Of a DNA stretch of 31,808 nt, positions 11,400 to 21,769 are shown piece by piece; position 1 is the stretch's first letter, and every line of letters begins with the position of its first letter. Position numbers and translations under genes: made by a program. The stretch lies in assembly GCA_009602725.1 (NCBI GenBank), contig WELB01000050.1, positions 693,932 to 725,739 on the forward strand. Reading direction: 5' to 3'. The notes below the pieces were generated by a model. The model ran no database searches and was not told the origin of the DNA. It worked only from the letters and a program-made list of their open reading frames with translations. This DNA is from Spirogloea muscicola (Eukaryota; Streptophyta; Zygnematophyceae; Spirogloeales; Spirogloeaceae).

Positions 11400-12080
11400 C
11401 GAGCGGAAGACGCTTCCATTAGAAGGCGATGGCTGTGCTTGAGCAGCCCAGACAATGGCTGAAGGTCCAGACGGCCGACAGGCGAAAGGCCACACAGCAA
11501 TGTGAGTGGCTACATCCACCTGGGAGCCTTAGAGGGGACCCTCAGTCAGCTCGGTCTGCAGCCGCAAGCCGGGGTGACCGGCAGCGGAGCGGGAGGAGGG
11601 AGCAGCCCCCGCAGTGGTGGCGAGAGGGCCACAGCCCAGAGGCACGAACGGCGAGGCGCCTGGCAGACGAGCACGCGGAGGCGCAGCGATGGCGGCCCCG
11701 TCCAGCTCTGCTGGTGGAGCAGCGGGGGAGCTGCAGGCCCCGGGGACTGGTCGGCCGGGCGGGGTGGGGGGGAGGGTCGGTGGGGGGGGCCTTCTGGAAG
11801 GCTGGGGCCCCCGGCCGGGCGGCTCACTCCGTACCCCATTAGCTGGGAGGCCGGGGCCCCACGTACCTTCCGCGCTATCACACCCCCCGCGGCCCGCTCG
11901 GCCCCGCACGAAGCTGCGTACGACGCTTCCTGCTCCCCCACCGCCCACCCGTGCGCACCCAGATGCTCACGGCGGGGGATACCCCCCCACCCTATCGGCG
12001 GCCGACGAGAAGTGGCTCTCCCAATGGGCCTCTCCCAATGGGGCCAAGGGCTGTGATGAGGCAGCCCGAAAAAGTCGACA
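11400..12080. repeat. GC-rich spacer with two reverse-oriented dispersed repeat copies
   Basis: 11405-11520 and 12003-12080 match the reverse complement of the hairpin repeat family (GGCTGT...CAGCCC core). Between them lies a G-run-rich stretch (11755-11800). Several overlapping ORFs over 130 codons exist on both strands, but they conflict with each other and carry only low-complexity Gly/Pro/Ala sequence. A plus-strand ATGGCGGCC at 11689 resembles the first exons of neighbouring genes, but no downstream exon was found. Confidence 0.5.
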
Positions 12081-12146
12081 GAAGCTCATGACCGGGATGT
12101 ATTGCTCCAGCGTACACTGTGGCACACGACCTGTCATGAGCTTCTG
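12079..12146. repeat. 14-bp perfect inverted repeat, 40-base loop
   Basis: CAGAAGCTCATGAC (12079-12092) is perfectly complementary to GTCATGAGCTTCTG (12133-12146). It directly abuts the repeat copy at 12003-12080. Confidence 0.8.
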
Positions 12147-12909
12147 GTCCATCCTGAGCTGCGGTATCTTGTCTCTGCGCCCTGCTTTTCACCAGCTCCT
12201 AAATCCGCCTACGTGCGGAGGTAGTCGCAGCTGTTGAACTCAGTCGAAAGGTACTCGAAAGGTACAAAGCACCGGCTTGACGACAAGGAGCTGATACACG
12301 CTTGTTGGGTGTCACCCCAGTTTCTCCAGTGACGGACAGACTGCCCCTGGTGATCATCCGACAACAGTGGCCACATCACGATTTTGTTTCCACATCATGG
12401 CAAGCCTTCACGATCTTGCAAGGAGTCAGCACCTCGCATCACAGTCTTCAGATCACAGTGCACACATGGAGCAATTGGCACAATGCCTTCCGGGCTTGCA
12501 CAAAGACAAGGCGCGTGCCCAGCAAGAGCCGGCCAGCTTTTCTTCAATTTCGGTTGCATAAGCATTGCCTTTCTTTGAAAAGTGACATGCAAACGTACAG
12601 CCCACATATCCAGGCGTGTCGATGGACAAGCAAGTGCAGGAGCACAGGCTCCTCACTCTAGGAGCTAACATATTCATCGCCCACGGCAAGCTCCTCGTTG
12701 GGCCTAGGATACACATTCAGAGTCAGAACGACAATCAGGCTGCTGTGAGGGCGTGGCGCAGCTGGTGCGAGCATCCTCACAAGCACAGAACTCTCTGCAT
12801 GACCTTGTGGAATAGCATTTCTAAAGTGGGCACATGCGGCCTTGTAAGTGTGTAAAATCCAGCAATGGCCGCCGAAATTTGGAGGCCGCAAGGGGGTTAG
12901 CTTCCAGGT
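12147..12909. other. intergenic, short unrecognised ORFs only
   Basis: ORFs of 60-120 codons exist in several frames (for example plus 12302-12661 and minus 12453-12716), none with a family motif. A tandem TCGAAAGGTAC pair lies at about 12243-12265. Confidence 0.35.
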
Positions 12910-14365
12910 TCATTCCTGCTGCAACTGCGGGGCCTCAGTAGGCAGACCGCTATCGCGCCATGCAGCGAAGCCGCCATCAATGTCCGTCACCATGTACTCC
13001 TGCCAAATTGTCATTTAAACACATGAGCTGTACAGCAGCTACAAAACATCTGACAAGCTCACACCACAGGAATGTGGGTTGCAAGGCAGGGCGCTTGAGG
13101 GAGGGGAGGAGGGGAGGGAAGGGTGGGAGGGGCTCGGTCAACACACAGCAGTCTGGAGCTCAAAAGTTGCCTTTTTCGATCGTCCCCCGCTCCCGCAGCC
13201 CTGCAGTGGCGACATCGGCAACAACCGCAGCACCCAGTGAGGACATGTCACCGCCTCATTGGGCCATCAATGTCAACTGCCAGTGCAGCAGTAGCAGCAG
13301 TATCGACGGCAGTGTATTCACCACCAGAATGTTGTCGGTCTTGGCGAAGCGCACGGCAACCTCTGCCAAAAAGTCCGGGTTTTTGGTCAAGCCTGCCATG
13401 GAGGTGACGGCAGCAGATGAGCGACAACATCGCTGCTGAGCGGGTCAACCAAACAGCGGGACTGCCCATACGCCTGCGGGCGGGCACCCTGAGGGAATTG
13501 TACCGTCTAGCGTGCTGTGCAAATAAGGCACGTTGACAGCGCCAGGCGCATGACCAGCCTTAAAGTTCTCCTCCGTTCTGCAGTTGCCCCCGCACTTAGG
13601 CAGATGTCAGCACCATCATATTGGAGAAGCTGCCCGCCCAAACGGCCAGTGGGCTCTGACAAAAGAGGGGNGGGGAACGAGCTGGGGGGGAGAGGGGGGT
13701 CGAGGGAAGGGGGGTTGCACTGACCTTACGTCAAGGTACTGGTGGCCAGCTTCCATGAGCTTCTTTGCGACACTAACAGGCACGCTGCGAATGGTCACCG
13801 CACCGCTCCCGGGACGGCTTTGGAGGGGCACGCTGCACCGCACCACCACAGTGGAAGCTCCAAATACTCAAGCCGCTTGCAGCAAGAAAGGAGAAACCAG
13901 GAAGATAAAGGACATATCCTATTACGCTGCCAGCGATACATCCCTCCCTTTCCCTCCAAGGACGTTATAATCGCAGCAGAGGCAGGCCAGTAAGTGCAGG
14001 CTGCCACACTGAAAGTATCAGCCGGTCTCAGTGCCTGACGCAGAGACACTGTTAGAGTAGAGCGGCAAGTTGCCTCTACTTGGCATGGGCTCTGCCGCCC
14101 AAGACTCTATGTCGTGCATGAGGCGAGTATGAGGGTCCTCAGCAGCACCAGACACGAGCTGCTCCTTCATTCAGGCGCGGAAGGGGCTCGACACCGTGCC
14201 CAAGCACAGGCCGCTACGATGGTGGAGGATATCCTGAGGCTTTCATGGGCCCGTCAGGCATCTGCGCAAGCGGCGGTGGGCAGGTCGGGCCTCGTACGAC
14301 GGGTTGGCGCCGGCCGAGGCGAGCTCCGAGGCCAGTCCGCCGCCTCCGAAATGGGGCGCCGCCAT
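12910..14365 (-). CDS. single-domain rhodanese-like sulfurtransferase
   Basis: Six exons with agreeing phases: 14365-14298, 13832-13725, 13577-13504, 13392-13322, 13200-13147, 12999-12910, giving 154 residues. Motifs in order are VSVAKKLMEAGHQYLDVRTEEN, FKAGHAPGAVNVPYL, KNPDFLAEVA, the active-site loop GCGSGGRS (Cys109; family pattern CxxGx[RK][ST]) and TDIDGGFAAWRDSGLPTE. This layout matches plant single-domain sulfurtransferases (STR16/17/18 group). The family moves sulfane sulfur through the loop Cys; the plant arsenate reductase HAC1/ATQ1 is a relative, so arsenate reduction is possible but unproven. Exon 1 (22 residues, MAAPHFGGGGLASELASAGA) is homologous to the aquaporin first exon. It joins in the right phase but is the least certain part. 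The 13578-13724 intron contains an N (13671). Confidence 0.87.
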
Positions 14366-14366
14366 G
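14030..14366 (-). repeat. second copy of the shared first-exon block
   Basis: Counterpart of 11040-11290. It supplies the likely start exon of the rhodanese gene. The donor GTACGA leaves phase 2, which exactly fits the rhodanese exon beginning at 13832. Confidence 0.7.
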
Positions 14367-14429
14367 GCGACCGGCCGCGGCTGCCGGCTGGGGGGGCCGT
14401 CTGGGCGGAGCTCCTGTGCCTCCGGAAAG

Positions 14430-14850
14430 ATGGAGTGTGTATTTAGTGATGGAGGGCCCGTGTGGCCAAGTACAGAAGGCAAGCACATTGACAGGTGTAC
14501 ATCACCTGCTGCTAAGCTGACCCGCTCGGTACCCACGAGTCAGCACACAGAGGTCGCTAACTGATTCCCGAATACGGGACGGTAATTGACAAGCTCTTGT
14601 GCCACCAGCTAAGGCTCGACCAGCTTTCTGGTGCAAAGCAGAGAAGGCGCGCGGTGCGCATGAAATAAAAGGGAGGCCAAACTCGATACTTTGTTCCTGC
14701 AAAAACTAAAGCAAACAGGATAAGGCTAAATAAAACGAAGCACCTTAGCTAAAGTGGCTAAAGCTAACAGTGTGATGTTGGTACCCACGAGTGAGCACAT
14801 CCAACTCCGACAAGCTAACTTGGGGAGCCTGAGCACAGCCACGGAAGCCA
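14430..14850 (+). repeat. composite dispersed repeat copies
   Basis: Three modules of the local repeat family are adjacent: an ATGGAGTGTGTATTTAGTGA module (14430; reverse copy near 21425-21460), the GTACCCACGAGTGAGCA-type module (14529 and 14780), and the module GCGCGCGGTGCGCATGAAAT (14648). It lies upstream of the rhodanese start and may include its promoter. Confidence 0.65.
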
Positions 14851-15094
14851 GTGGCTTGATTTAGAGTGCGCCCAGCACGTTGATGCACAGCCAAAGCTTG
14901 CGAGCGCTGAAATCAAGCGAAAGCCGCATATTGTAACATGCAAACTAAATGCCTGCGGAATGCTAGTGTGCCGTCAGGGTGACGCTTTTTCGCCCTCTAG
15001 TTATTCTGACTTGCACTTAATTGACTAGAGGTCATTTAGAGCCCATTTGCTGACGTCTTGGTGACTAGTATCCTGCTTTTTGCGCCATCCGGCC

Positions 15095-15145
15095 CTTTTC
15101 AGACCTTGTAGATTCCTTTGGGCTGGCCTCTCATAGCCATTGCCG
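15095..15145 (+). repeat. hairpin repeat copy
   Basis: Contains CAGACCTTGTAGATTCCTTT followed by GGGCTGGCCTCTCATAGCC, a family hairpin core with pairing GGCT/AGCC ends. Confidence 0.7.
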
Positions 15146-15676
15146 TCCACTGGAAGAGCTGTTCTTAGTGTGCCCCAAGCTGCCCCCCCGACTTCGACGA
15201 CGCGCGTCTACCGGTCAAGCCAGATGCTGGATGTGGGAGGACCATTTCACGCCATAGCCACCGTAAATATTCATAGGGCACGGATAGAGGTGGTCTCAGG
15301 GGTGGTCCTTGTAACGCCTCTCCTTTTGATTGGCGTCCCCCTGGAAGGTGGCAAGCGGCTCCTCATGGACATCGTCCTCACCGACAGCTTCCGGAAGAAG
15401 GGCCCCATAACTTCTGAGACCGGCTATGCTGTCAAGGTGGCCAAACAGAAGAAGTCGCACAAGCACAAGGACCACCCGGCGGGTGACACCTTTTACCGAA
15501 GAAAGTGCGCGCCCATAGAGAAGAGGGGCTGGCAAAGCCAGCCCAAAAAAGAATGGACAATGTCCAAAGCCAAAGAAAAAGGAGCCGGAAAAAGGACTAC
15601 ACTACAAAACACTGCAGAACGTAGAAACGATGCAGAGGAAAGCTCAGTACCCACGAGTGAGCAACATCAGGTCTGA
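15140..15676 (+). CDS. ORF remnant, retrotransposon-like C-terminal region
   Basis: Open for 178 codons. The stretch KRLLMDIVLTDSFRKK, then ETGYAVKVAKQKKSHKHKDH, recalls the region after the reverse transcriptase in non-LTR retrotransposon ORFs of algae and fungi. There, DI/DV-TDP-type motifs are followed by an Ala-rich helix and a Lys/His-rich block. No reverse transcriptase motif is visible nearby, so at most a fragment remains. The last 50 codons run into a reverse-oriented dispersed repeat (15510-15690), so the ORF end is probably not an original protein end. It could also be an unrelated host gene exon. Confidence 0.3.
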   Translation: MPSTGRAVLSVPQAAPPTSTTRVYRSSQMLDVGGPFHAIATVNIHRARIEVVSGVVLVTPLLLIGVPLEGGKRLLMDIVLTDSFRKKGPITSETGYAVKVAKQKKSHKHKDHPAGDTFYRRKCAPIEKRGWQSQPKKEWTMSKAKEKGAGKRTTLQNTAERRNDAEESSVPTSEQHQV

Positions 15677-15690
15677 GTAGCTCGCTGCCA
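15510..15690 (-). repeat. composite dispersed repeat, reverse orientation
   Basis: GGGCTGGCAAAGCCAGCCC (15527-15545) is a hairpin of 8-bp arms. It is followed by AAAGAATGGACAATGTCC and, at 15650, the GTACCCACGAGTGAGCA module. Unit order matches 25905-26300. Confidence 0.7.
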
Positions 15691-15699
15691 GGAAAGAGG

Positions 15700-16400
15700 C
15701 ACTCCGCCGTGACCCAGAGGCGGCGGCCATAGCACGGCCTGCGCGCGTGTGGACGGCGTGGGCAAGGGAGCGTTGAAGCGATACGGCCAGGCGCATGCGG
15801 AAGACTTGTGCGAGCGAACCGGCAGCGTTGAAGCCGGGCATCGCCCCTGGCAGACCCGGCCGCCGGTCAATGGCCTGGCCATGGACATCCACGGGTGTTA
15901 CGGGGGTCGGTGGTCCTCGTTACTTCCGCTGCTGGCATCTCGGGCGTCAGTCAGCGCCCAATGTGGCGCCTCCGTGGCGCGCGTCCGCGTCCGGGCGCGC
16001 AAGGTTGTGAAGCCGGGCGTTCCATACACCGCGCGACTCGTACCCCTCCCGTCCATCCCGATGTGAAATGGCCCCAAGAGCGCCCTGTCCGCCTGCCTGA
16101 GGCTCCGTCCTGAAGACCTATATGCATCTATCTGGCTGGCTGTCACGGCCGCTCTTCTAATATCAGCAGCCGCAGTCTCTTCTTGCGCTCCACGCGGGAC
16201 GTTTCCCACCCAGGCTATCATCATGCTGAAGAATGCGGCTATCATTGAGTCTACAGCGCTCCCAGGCACTCGCGATATACCAGCGTGCTGGTCGTGCATT
16301 AGCCCAGGCCAATGGCTTCCGTGGTGGTGGTTTGGCGCCTGAGTATAGCATGTCAGATAGGCATGTGCTCACTCGGGGATATTAGTGTCCCCCTTAGCCA
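15700..16400. other. intergenic, unrecognised
   Basis: ORFs on both strands (minus 15898-16299; plus 15749-16066) overlap and show no family motif. 16105-16160 resembles 26465-26520 (GGCTGGCT..CACGGCCGCTCTT), so part of the segment is repeated. Confidence 0.35.
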
Positions 16401-16405
16401 GCTCA

Positions 16406-16738
16406 TTACCCAGTTAACAGGACATTTGTAAGGCTAGAATTGGCCTCCCTTTCAATTTCATGCGCACCGCGCGCCTTCTCACCCGGGCACGGTTGACGTG
16501 GGTGCTTCAGCCTTGTATTCGTCCATGAGTACCGCGTCCAGGAGCTGGCGAGGACCACCACACCGGGGGTGGCGACCCCGTCCAATCGCTGCACGTATGG
16601 CTTGCCGCGCCTTTTGGAGATTGGCATGATGCCGGACACCTCCAGCGACGGTTTATACCCCACCTTGCGCTTAATTCCATACAGTGTATCTGAGGAAGTT
16701 GTGGCAATGCGCTCACCTCCCTCAACGCACCTCAGCAT
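16406..16738 (-). CDS. unidentified ORF, 110 codons
   Basis: An ATG-started frame encodes a non-low-complexity segment (KRKVGYKPSLEVSGIMPISK, then RRGKPYVQRLDG and ATPGVVVLASSWTRYSW). The 3' 25 codons lie in a dispersed repeat module (16439-16480), so the end is unreliable. No family is recognised. It may be a mobile-element fragment or an exon of a larger gene. Confidence 0.25.
   Translation of the reverse strand: MLRCVEGGERIATTSSDTLYGIKRKVGYKPSLEVSGIMPISKRRGKPYVQRLDGVATPGVVVLASSWTRYSWTNTRLKHPRQPCPGEKARGAHEIEREANSSLTNVLLTG
16439..16480 (-). repeat. GCGCGCGGTGCGCATGA module, reverse copy
   Basis: Reverse complement of the module found at 14641, 21709, 22571 and 22709 (family word GAGAAGGCGCGCGGTGCGCA). 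A more diverged reverse copy is at 20976-21006. Confidence 0.75.
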
Positions 16739-16916
16739 GTGCGCAGATAGAGCGAGCTCATCATCGGCAACATGGCCACACTTGCACTGGCGGATGACAG
16801 CAAGGCAAAGGGGGGGGTTGGCCGAGGTGGTGATGCAGCGCTGGAAGAAACAGGTTGTCCGAGAGCTGAAGGGACTCGTATATCGGCAGAGCGTTTAAGT
16901 ACATAGTGAGGAAGCC

Positions 16917-17115
16917 CCGCTGCCACCTTACCAACCCGTTGATGCCAGTGGCCACTGCGGCAGTTGCAGCAGAATCCACGGTAGTCGTCACCACAATCGT
17001 GACGTCAATCCTGTCATAGAGAGCAGCGGCCTCTGCCAGACGGTCAGACTTTTGGTCAAGCCTGCCATGGTGGTAACGGCAGATGAGCGACGACAGCGCT
17101 GCCTAAGGGGTCAAC
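16917..17115 (-). pseudogene. duplicated rhodanese exon fragment
   Basis: Aligns with 13245-13465 of the rhodanese gene: one exon (13322-13392) plus flanking intron sequence. Shared strings are TTTTGGTCAAGCCTGCCATG, GGCAGATGAGCGAC and GGGTCAACCA. The exon copy reads LTK..DRLAEAAALYDRIDVTIVV with a frame slip after LTK. Neither the Cys loop exon nor the last exon is present nearby, so this is a partial duplicate. Confidence 0.65.
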
Positions 17116-17680
17116 CAGCAATTGCGACCACTTGACTGACCGCACCTACGTGTGGTCGAGGGAACCGGTTTAAGACTCTTGAGGAGCTGTAGTGCTCCTC
17201 TGCACGTGCTGCGCGTTTACGCCATTGCTGCTGAAGCGGCGTTGGTGACATTAGTATTCTCAGGAAGTGACTCGTTTGAAGGAGGTCCCCCTTGCGTCGC
17301 CAAGGCCACAAGGTGGCTCATGGAGGACGATGCTTTCTGCTGCACCGATGTTGCAGTCTATCAAGTGTGTGCTAGTCAAAACCCTCGGAGGATCCGGCCG
17401 AGCAACTTCCAATTTCTGAATAATTCCAGGGAAAGTTGGCACCAGCCGATTCTCAATGTTTTCAGGACCCTCAGGACTCATTGGTGACTGCCACAACAGC
17501 CAGCAGTGGGTGGGGACCATTGGACTTGGTCCAGTCCCTGAATTATGTTGCTCAGCTGCAGACTGTAATATCAGAGCAACTCCATCTTGCACGTGCATTT
17601 AGAGATGGAGTTCCAAGGAAACACCGATGTAGCACGTAGTATGCAATGCGCAACCACCACAGCTCCTCCAGAATGACGAG
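17116..17680. other. region 3' of ArsM1, unrecognised
   Basis: Two opposed ORFs of about 111 codons (plus 17152-17487, minus 17260-17598) have no family motif. The stretch probably includes the ArsM1 3' untranslated region. Confidence 0.35.
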
Positions 17681-20325
17681 TCAGCAGCAGCATGCAGCTG
17701 ACTGACCACCTGCCAGAGCGGCAGGGCCCGTCCAAGAGCCAGCTACCGAGGCCACACCACCGCTCCACGCCGTGAACTTGCCCTGGTGCGGGCCCTTTGG
17801 TGAGACCTGGAACGCTTGCCCATATCGTGAGCATGCCAGCATGGCGGCCGTGACCGCGTCCACAGGGACTCGCTCGCCCTTAGGAAATGAGCGTACAACA
17901 TCCAGCACAAAGGTACTCTCACACCCAACAATGGAACCATCGTAGACCGCCACCTGGACAAGGGCGAACTCAGCTGGCAACCTCATCATGGAGCCAGTGA
18001 CAGATGCATCAATTGACAAGGCTACCGCAAGAAGCAGGCAGGACTTGTAGACCAATTTGTAGCATCCATCCAAGGACTTTCTAAGACATGTCTGGAAGAG
18101 GAGGCGGTGATCCAGTGATTCAAAACATCAGAATGACCGCAAGTTTATGGGCTTTTAAATCCGTGATACCTGTCATCGCATGCACTGCTTCTGACCCCCA
18201 GCTTGTCCAAGCAAAGCAGATCAAGAGCTGATACGCTCAAGAGGCAAGGGGCAGGAGCCCGACCTGGCCATAGTTCTCGAGGATGTCCTCCTGGTCGGTG
18301 GGAGGAAGCTTGATGGCGCGCACAGTAAGGCTGTAAAATTTAATATCACCAACTTGGTGCTCAATGTCCACATTCTTGATCTCCAGGCACCGCTCAGTCA
18401 CAACACCCCACGCTCCAAGGCCTGCTAGTGCCATGAGCCTCCGAAAGTCCTCCACATATAGGGCCCCGCTCAGGCACTCGCCGTACAAAACCTGCGGGCA
18501 CAGCTCCAAATTTCTTGCACTTAAGGATGTAGCAAATTGCCATTGCATAGGCTGTACAAAGTGTACAAAGTTGTATCCAACAACATAGAGCTTGCAAGGG
18601 CAGGGATGAGCTGCCACCTTGTCTTTCTGGAGGTGCTCTGGCACGCGCCGGTCGCAGAAGACGTCTGCGAAGTAAAGCTCCCCGCCTGGCTTCAGGATTC
18701 GTGCGACCTCCTTCAGCACCGCCTCCTTGCTCGATGCGAGGTTCACGACGCAGTTGGAGATGACAAGGTCAACCGACCTGGCAGTGAGCGCGCCCCGGAC
18801 CTGGTCAGAAGCCCATCGAGGTGCGTCACTCTTGAGTTCTTTGCAAGAACTCCGTCTAGCACTGCAAGAGAGCAAGTCGGGCTCACTCATCTGCCACGCC
18901 CGCACTGGCGAGGTCTTCAATGTACGCCTTTCGGAAGGACGTGTTTGGCTTGGCCAAGCCGAACTTCTCCTGATGCCATGCTTCATACTCTTTTGCAACT
19001 GACAGTTGCTCATCTGGGGTGGTCGTTTGTGCACATACAACAGCCGTAAACGGCCACCACTTGACAGGACACGAGTACTAACAGGTCAAGTCCAATGAAG
19101 AGGTCCACTTAGCAAAAGCATGACCTGACAAGGGACTGGGTCTGTGGGAAGCACAACATCCGCCATGCACTCACTCTTACGTCTAAGCGTAGACCCCAAA
19201 GCTTGACATCAGCGACCAAAACCCATAGGCTACTGACCAGATCTCAACGCGCTACTGCCCTTTGCTCACCAGTCATGTCAATACCGATGACCTTGCCGGA
19301 CGGCCCTACAAGCTGCGCCACGGTGTACACATCTCGGCCCGTTCCGCAACCTAGATCCAGCACCGTGGCTCCCTGCAGCACCGCGGCGCTGCGAACCCTG
19401 AGCAACACTGACAGCACAGCTGCCTGTTTTGAAGCTCTAAATCATGCCTATAGACTGGCTTCACATGCTTGGCCCGGTATGCCGAACCCCTTGAATGAAG
19501 GTCAAGCGGGAATGACAAAACCGTGCCCGTAGCGTGATTGCAACGAAGGCGGCAGTATGTGGGTCACAAGACGACCTCCAGAAGCGGCGGGATGGGCGAG
19601 CCGCAGCCGTAGAACTTGTCAAGCACCACAGGGTGAATGTTGCGCAGAAGCAGCCGGACGTGCCGAGTCTCCTCCCCCTGTGTTGTTGACCCGTGGTTAC
19701 TGAGCGGGTCAGCTTGCAGTGGGTGATGTACGTCATCAGATGTTCTTGCCGTTGTACTTGGCCAGTTTGGCCTTCGATCATTTATGATACACGAAATGAT
19801 TCCCCTGTGCCGCCAGCCAGCCGCCACGACAGGGCTGGTCCAGATTGCCATGGAGGCACGGGGAGAAGCAGGGGCAAGGGCTTATGCTGGCAAGCCGAGA
19901 GCTCGCATGAGGGTCGGACTTTCAGACGTGATTGACACATGCAGCGCTCACAAGATAGACGCACCTGGACCATGCACGCCGACGTCTGGAGGTCGCCCTT
20001 GCTTTGGAGCACGCTACCATAGTACTCGCTCACGTCGCCGTGTGATACGGGCGGCAGCTCCCCCTGACCCTCGAGCGGCGGTGCCGACGTTAGAATGGAG
20101 GGCCCGGTTGTGGCCTCACGCCATGGGGCCCGACAAAGCGGGCCCTGGAGGCTGCGCAAGCAACGCCCGCGATGCACGCCCGGGCGCGTCTCCCGTAGAG
20201 CCGCGAAGGCCGCTTACATGGCTTGGCTGGCAGTCGCCGCCGTCGCCACTGCCGCTGCCGCTGCCGGCGGTGCCGCCGGAGCGCGAGGGGGCCGGGCAGC
20301 AGCGGCTCGCCGTGGCCGCCGCCAT
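17681..20325 (-). CDS. arsM: arsenite S-adenosylmethionine methyltransferase (ArsM1, intact)
   Basis: Eight exons with agreeing phases: 20325-20218, 20063-19965, 19677-19576, 19372-19270, 19013-18887, 18777-18618, 18491-18264, 17953-17681, giving 399 residues. Motifs are DVSEYYGSVLQSKGDLQTSA (Cys66 next), LDKFYGCGSP (Cys94), the SAM-binding [22 protein letters not shown] (Cys189), [20 protein letters not shown] and YGECLSGALY (Cys239). Spacings of 28 (66-94) and 50 (189-239) match Cys44/72 and Cys174/224 of the algal CmArsM. The last exon is the eukaryotic C-terminal domain (VAVYDG, VPVDA.TAAML, GKFTAWSG). The enzyme methylates As(III) stepwise using SAM, in the family at the expense of thiol reductant. 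Exon 1 (Gly/Ser-rich, ends at a GTAAGC donor) was chosen because the next exon has no ATG. Its paralogue lies head-to-head at 23058. Confidence 0.93.
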
Positions 20326-20462
20326 GGTTGGCGAGGAGCACGGCGGCTGGATGCGCGGGGGAGGTGGCCAGCGGCTCCTGCTGGACGCTCTGCTCACCGG
20401 CTGCTCCGCAAGGGGCACCCTGGTCAATCCCCTCTTGGCGCGCTCTGCTCTGGCTCTCTAAG

Positions 20463-20475
20463 TTAGGGTTAGGGT
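20463..20475 (-). promoter_or_regulatory. telomere-like motif upstream of ArsM1
   Basis: TTAGGGTTAGGGT on the plus strand (ACCCTAACCCTAA in ArsM1 sense) lies 138 bases upstream of the ArsM1 ATG. It resembles a plant telo-box; its function is inferred. Confidence 0.4.
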
Positions 20476-21208
20476 AAGATAAGCGTGTGGTTTTTGTGCC
20501 TTTAAGCCCTTTGGACCTTGTTCTTTTCTTTTTGGGCTGGCCTTTCGCCACCACTGCCTTTTTTCAGACCTTGTCCATTCTTTTGGGCTGGCCTCTCCCA
20601 GCCACCGGTTAATCTGGCCGCGCTGCGCCAAAGCTTACATTGGAAGGTGCTGTTTGTGAGCTGTGTGGACTCACTCGTCGATGTCTATCAAAGATATAAG
20701 ACATTGCATAGCAATGTCAGACGTGGTTTAGAATAGTTTGGTTGTTCTAAGCTGCCAGTATGACCATGGATGTCTTGAGAGATGAACAAACATAAAGGTG
20801 TAACCGCCATGTACGGCTATTGCAATTTAACAACCGATCGAAGTGTGAGGACTTTAGTGGTATGAGGGAAATACCTGTACTAAAACAGCAATAGACATGC
20901 AAAACCTTATGTGAATGTATATGAAGCCCCAATGTTTGCACCAGCTTTTGCCTGAACAGTCTACTGCTTGACCTGGCCTCCCTTCCATTCGATGCGTGCC
21001 TTCTTGATTGCCTGTCGCCAGGCGCTGCGCCTTTGGCTGGCCCACCTTGACTGGCCTCTCACTGCCCCTTCGAACCTTGTCAATTCTTTTCGGGCTGGCT
21101 TCTCACAGCCCTTGCCCCCATTAGGAAAGCCACTTCTTCTGCCTCACAGCGACTGCCATCTCGTGGAAGCGTCTTTTCTTCTTTTGGCTGGGCTCTCACA
21201 GGCCCCGA

Positions 21209-21234
21209 AGCTAAGCAGCGGTCGCTGCTTAGCT
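21209..21234. repeat. near-perfect 26-bp palindrome
   Basis: AGCTAAGCAGCG and CGCTGCTTAGCT (12 bp each) flank GT. It lies between two hairpin repeat copies. Confidence 0.85.
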
Positions 21235-21769
21235 CGTAGTTTGGCCCCTTCGAACCTGTCAATTCTTTTCGGGCTGGCTTCTCACAGCCCTTGCCTCCAT
21301 TGGGAGAGCCACTTCTTCCTCACTGGGAAAGCTTTGGGCAAGCGCTTTTTGGTCACTTCGGACCTTGTCAATTATTTCGGGCTGGCAGTTCACAGCCCTC
21401 GCCCCCCTTGAACTTGGACTTGGCCACACAGGGCCTCCATCACTTAATACACACTCCATACTGCCCTTGAAGAGCCACTTCCTTCTAAGAGAGCCACTTT
21501 CTTACAGCCATTGCCTTAAATTAGACAAGCTATTTCTTTGTGCTGGTCCACAAAAGAAAGACACTTTCAGTAAGGGCGATGGCTGTGATTGGACAGCTCA
21601 GGGAAAGCATTGAACAAAGCCTGAAGGTGCCAGAAAGCGTGAAAGCACACAGCGACTCAAGGGGCCACTGGGTGCTCATGAGTAGCCGCAGGTCAGAGAG
21701 AAGGCCAGAGAGAAGGCACGGTGCGCATGACTTTAAAGTGAGGGCAAATTTAACAATTATCTATTAAGG

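Noticed and set aside
11502-12237. Several long ORFs (131-207 codons) on both strands
   Set aside because: They overlap each other, are low-complexity Gly/Pro/Arg and include dispersed repeat copies; no family motif.
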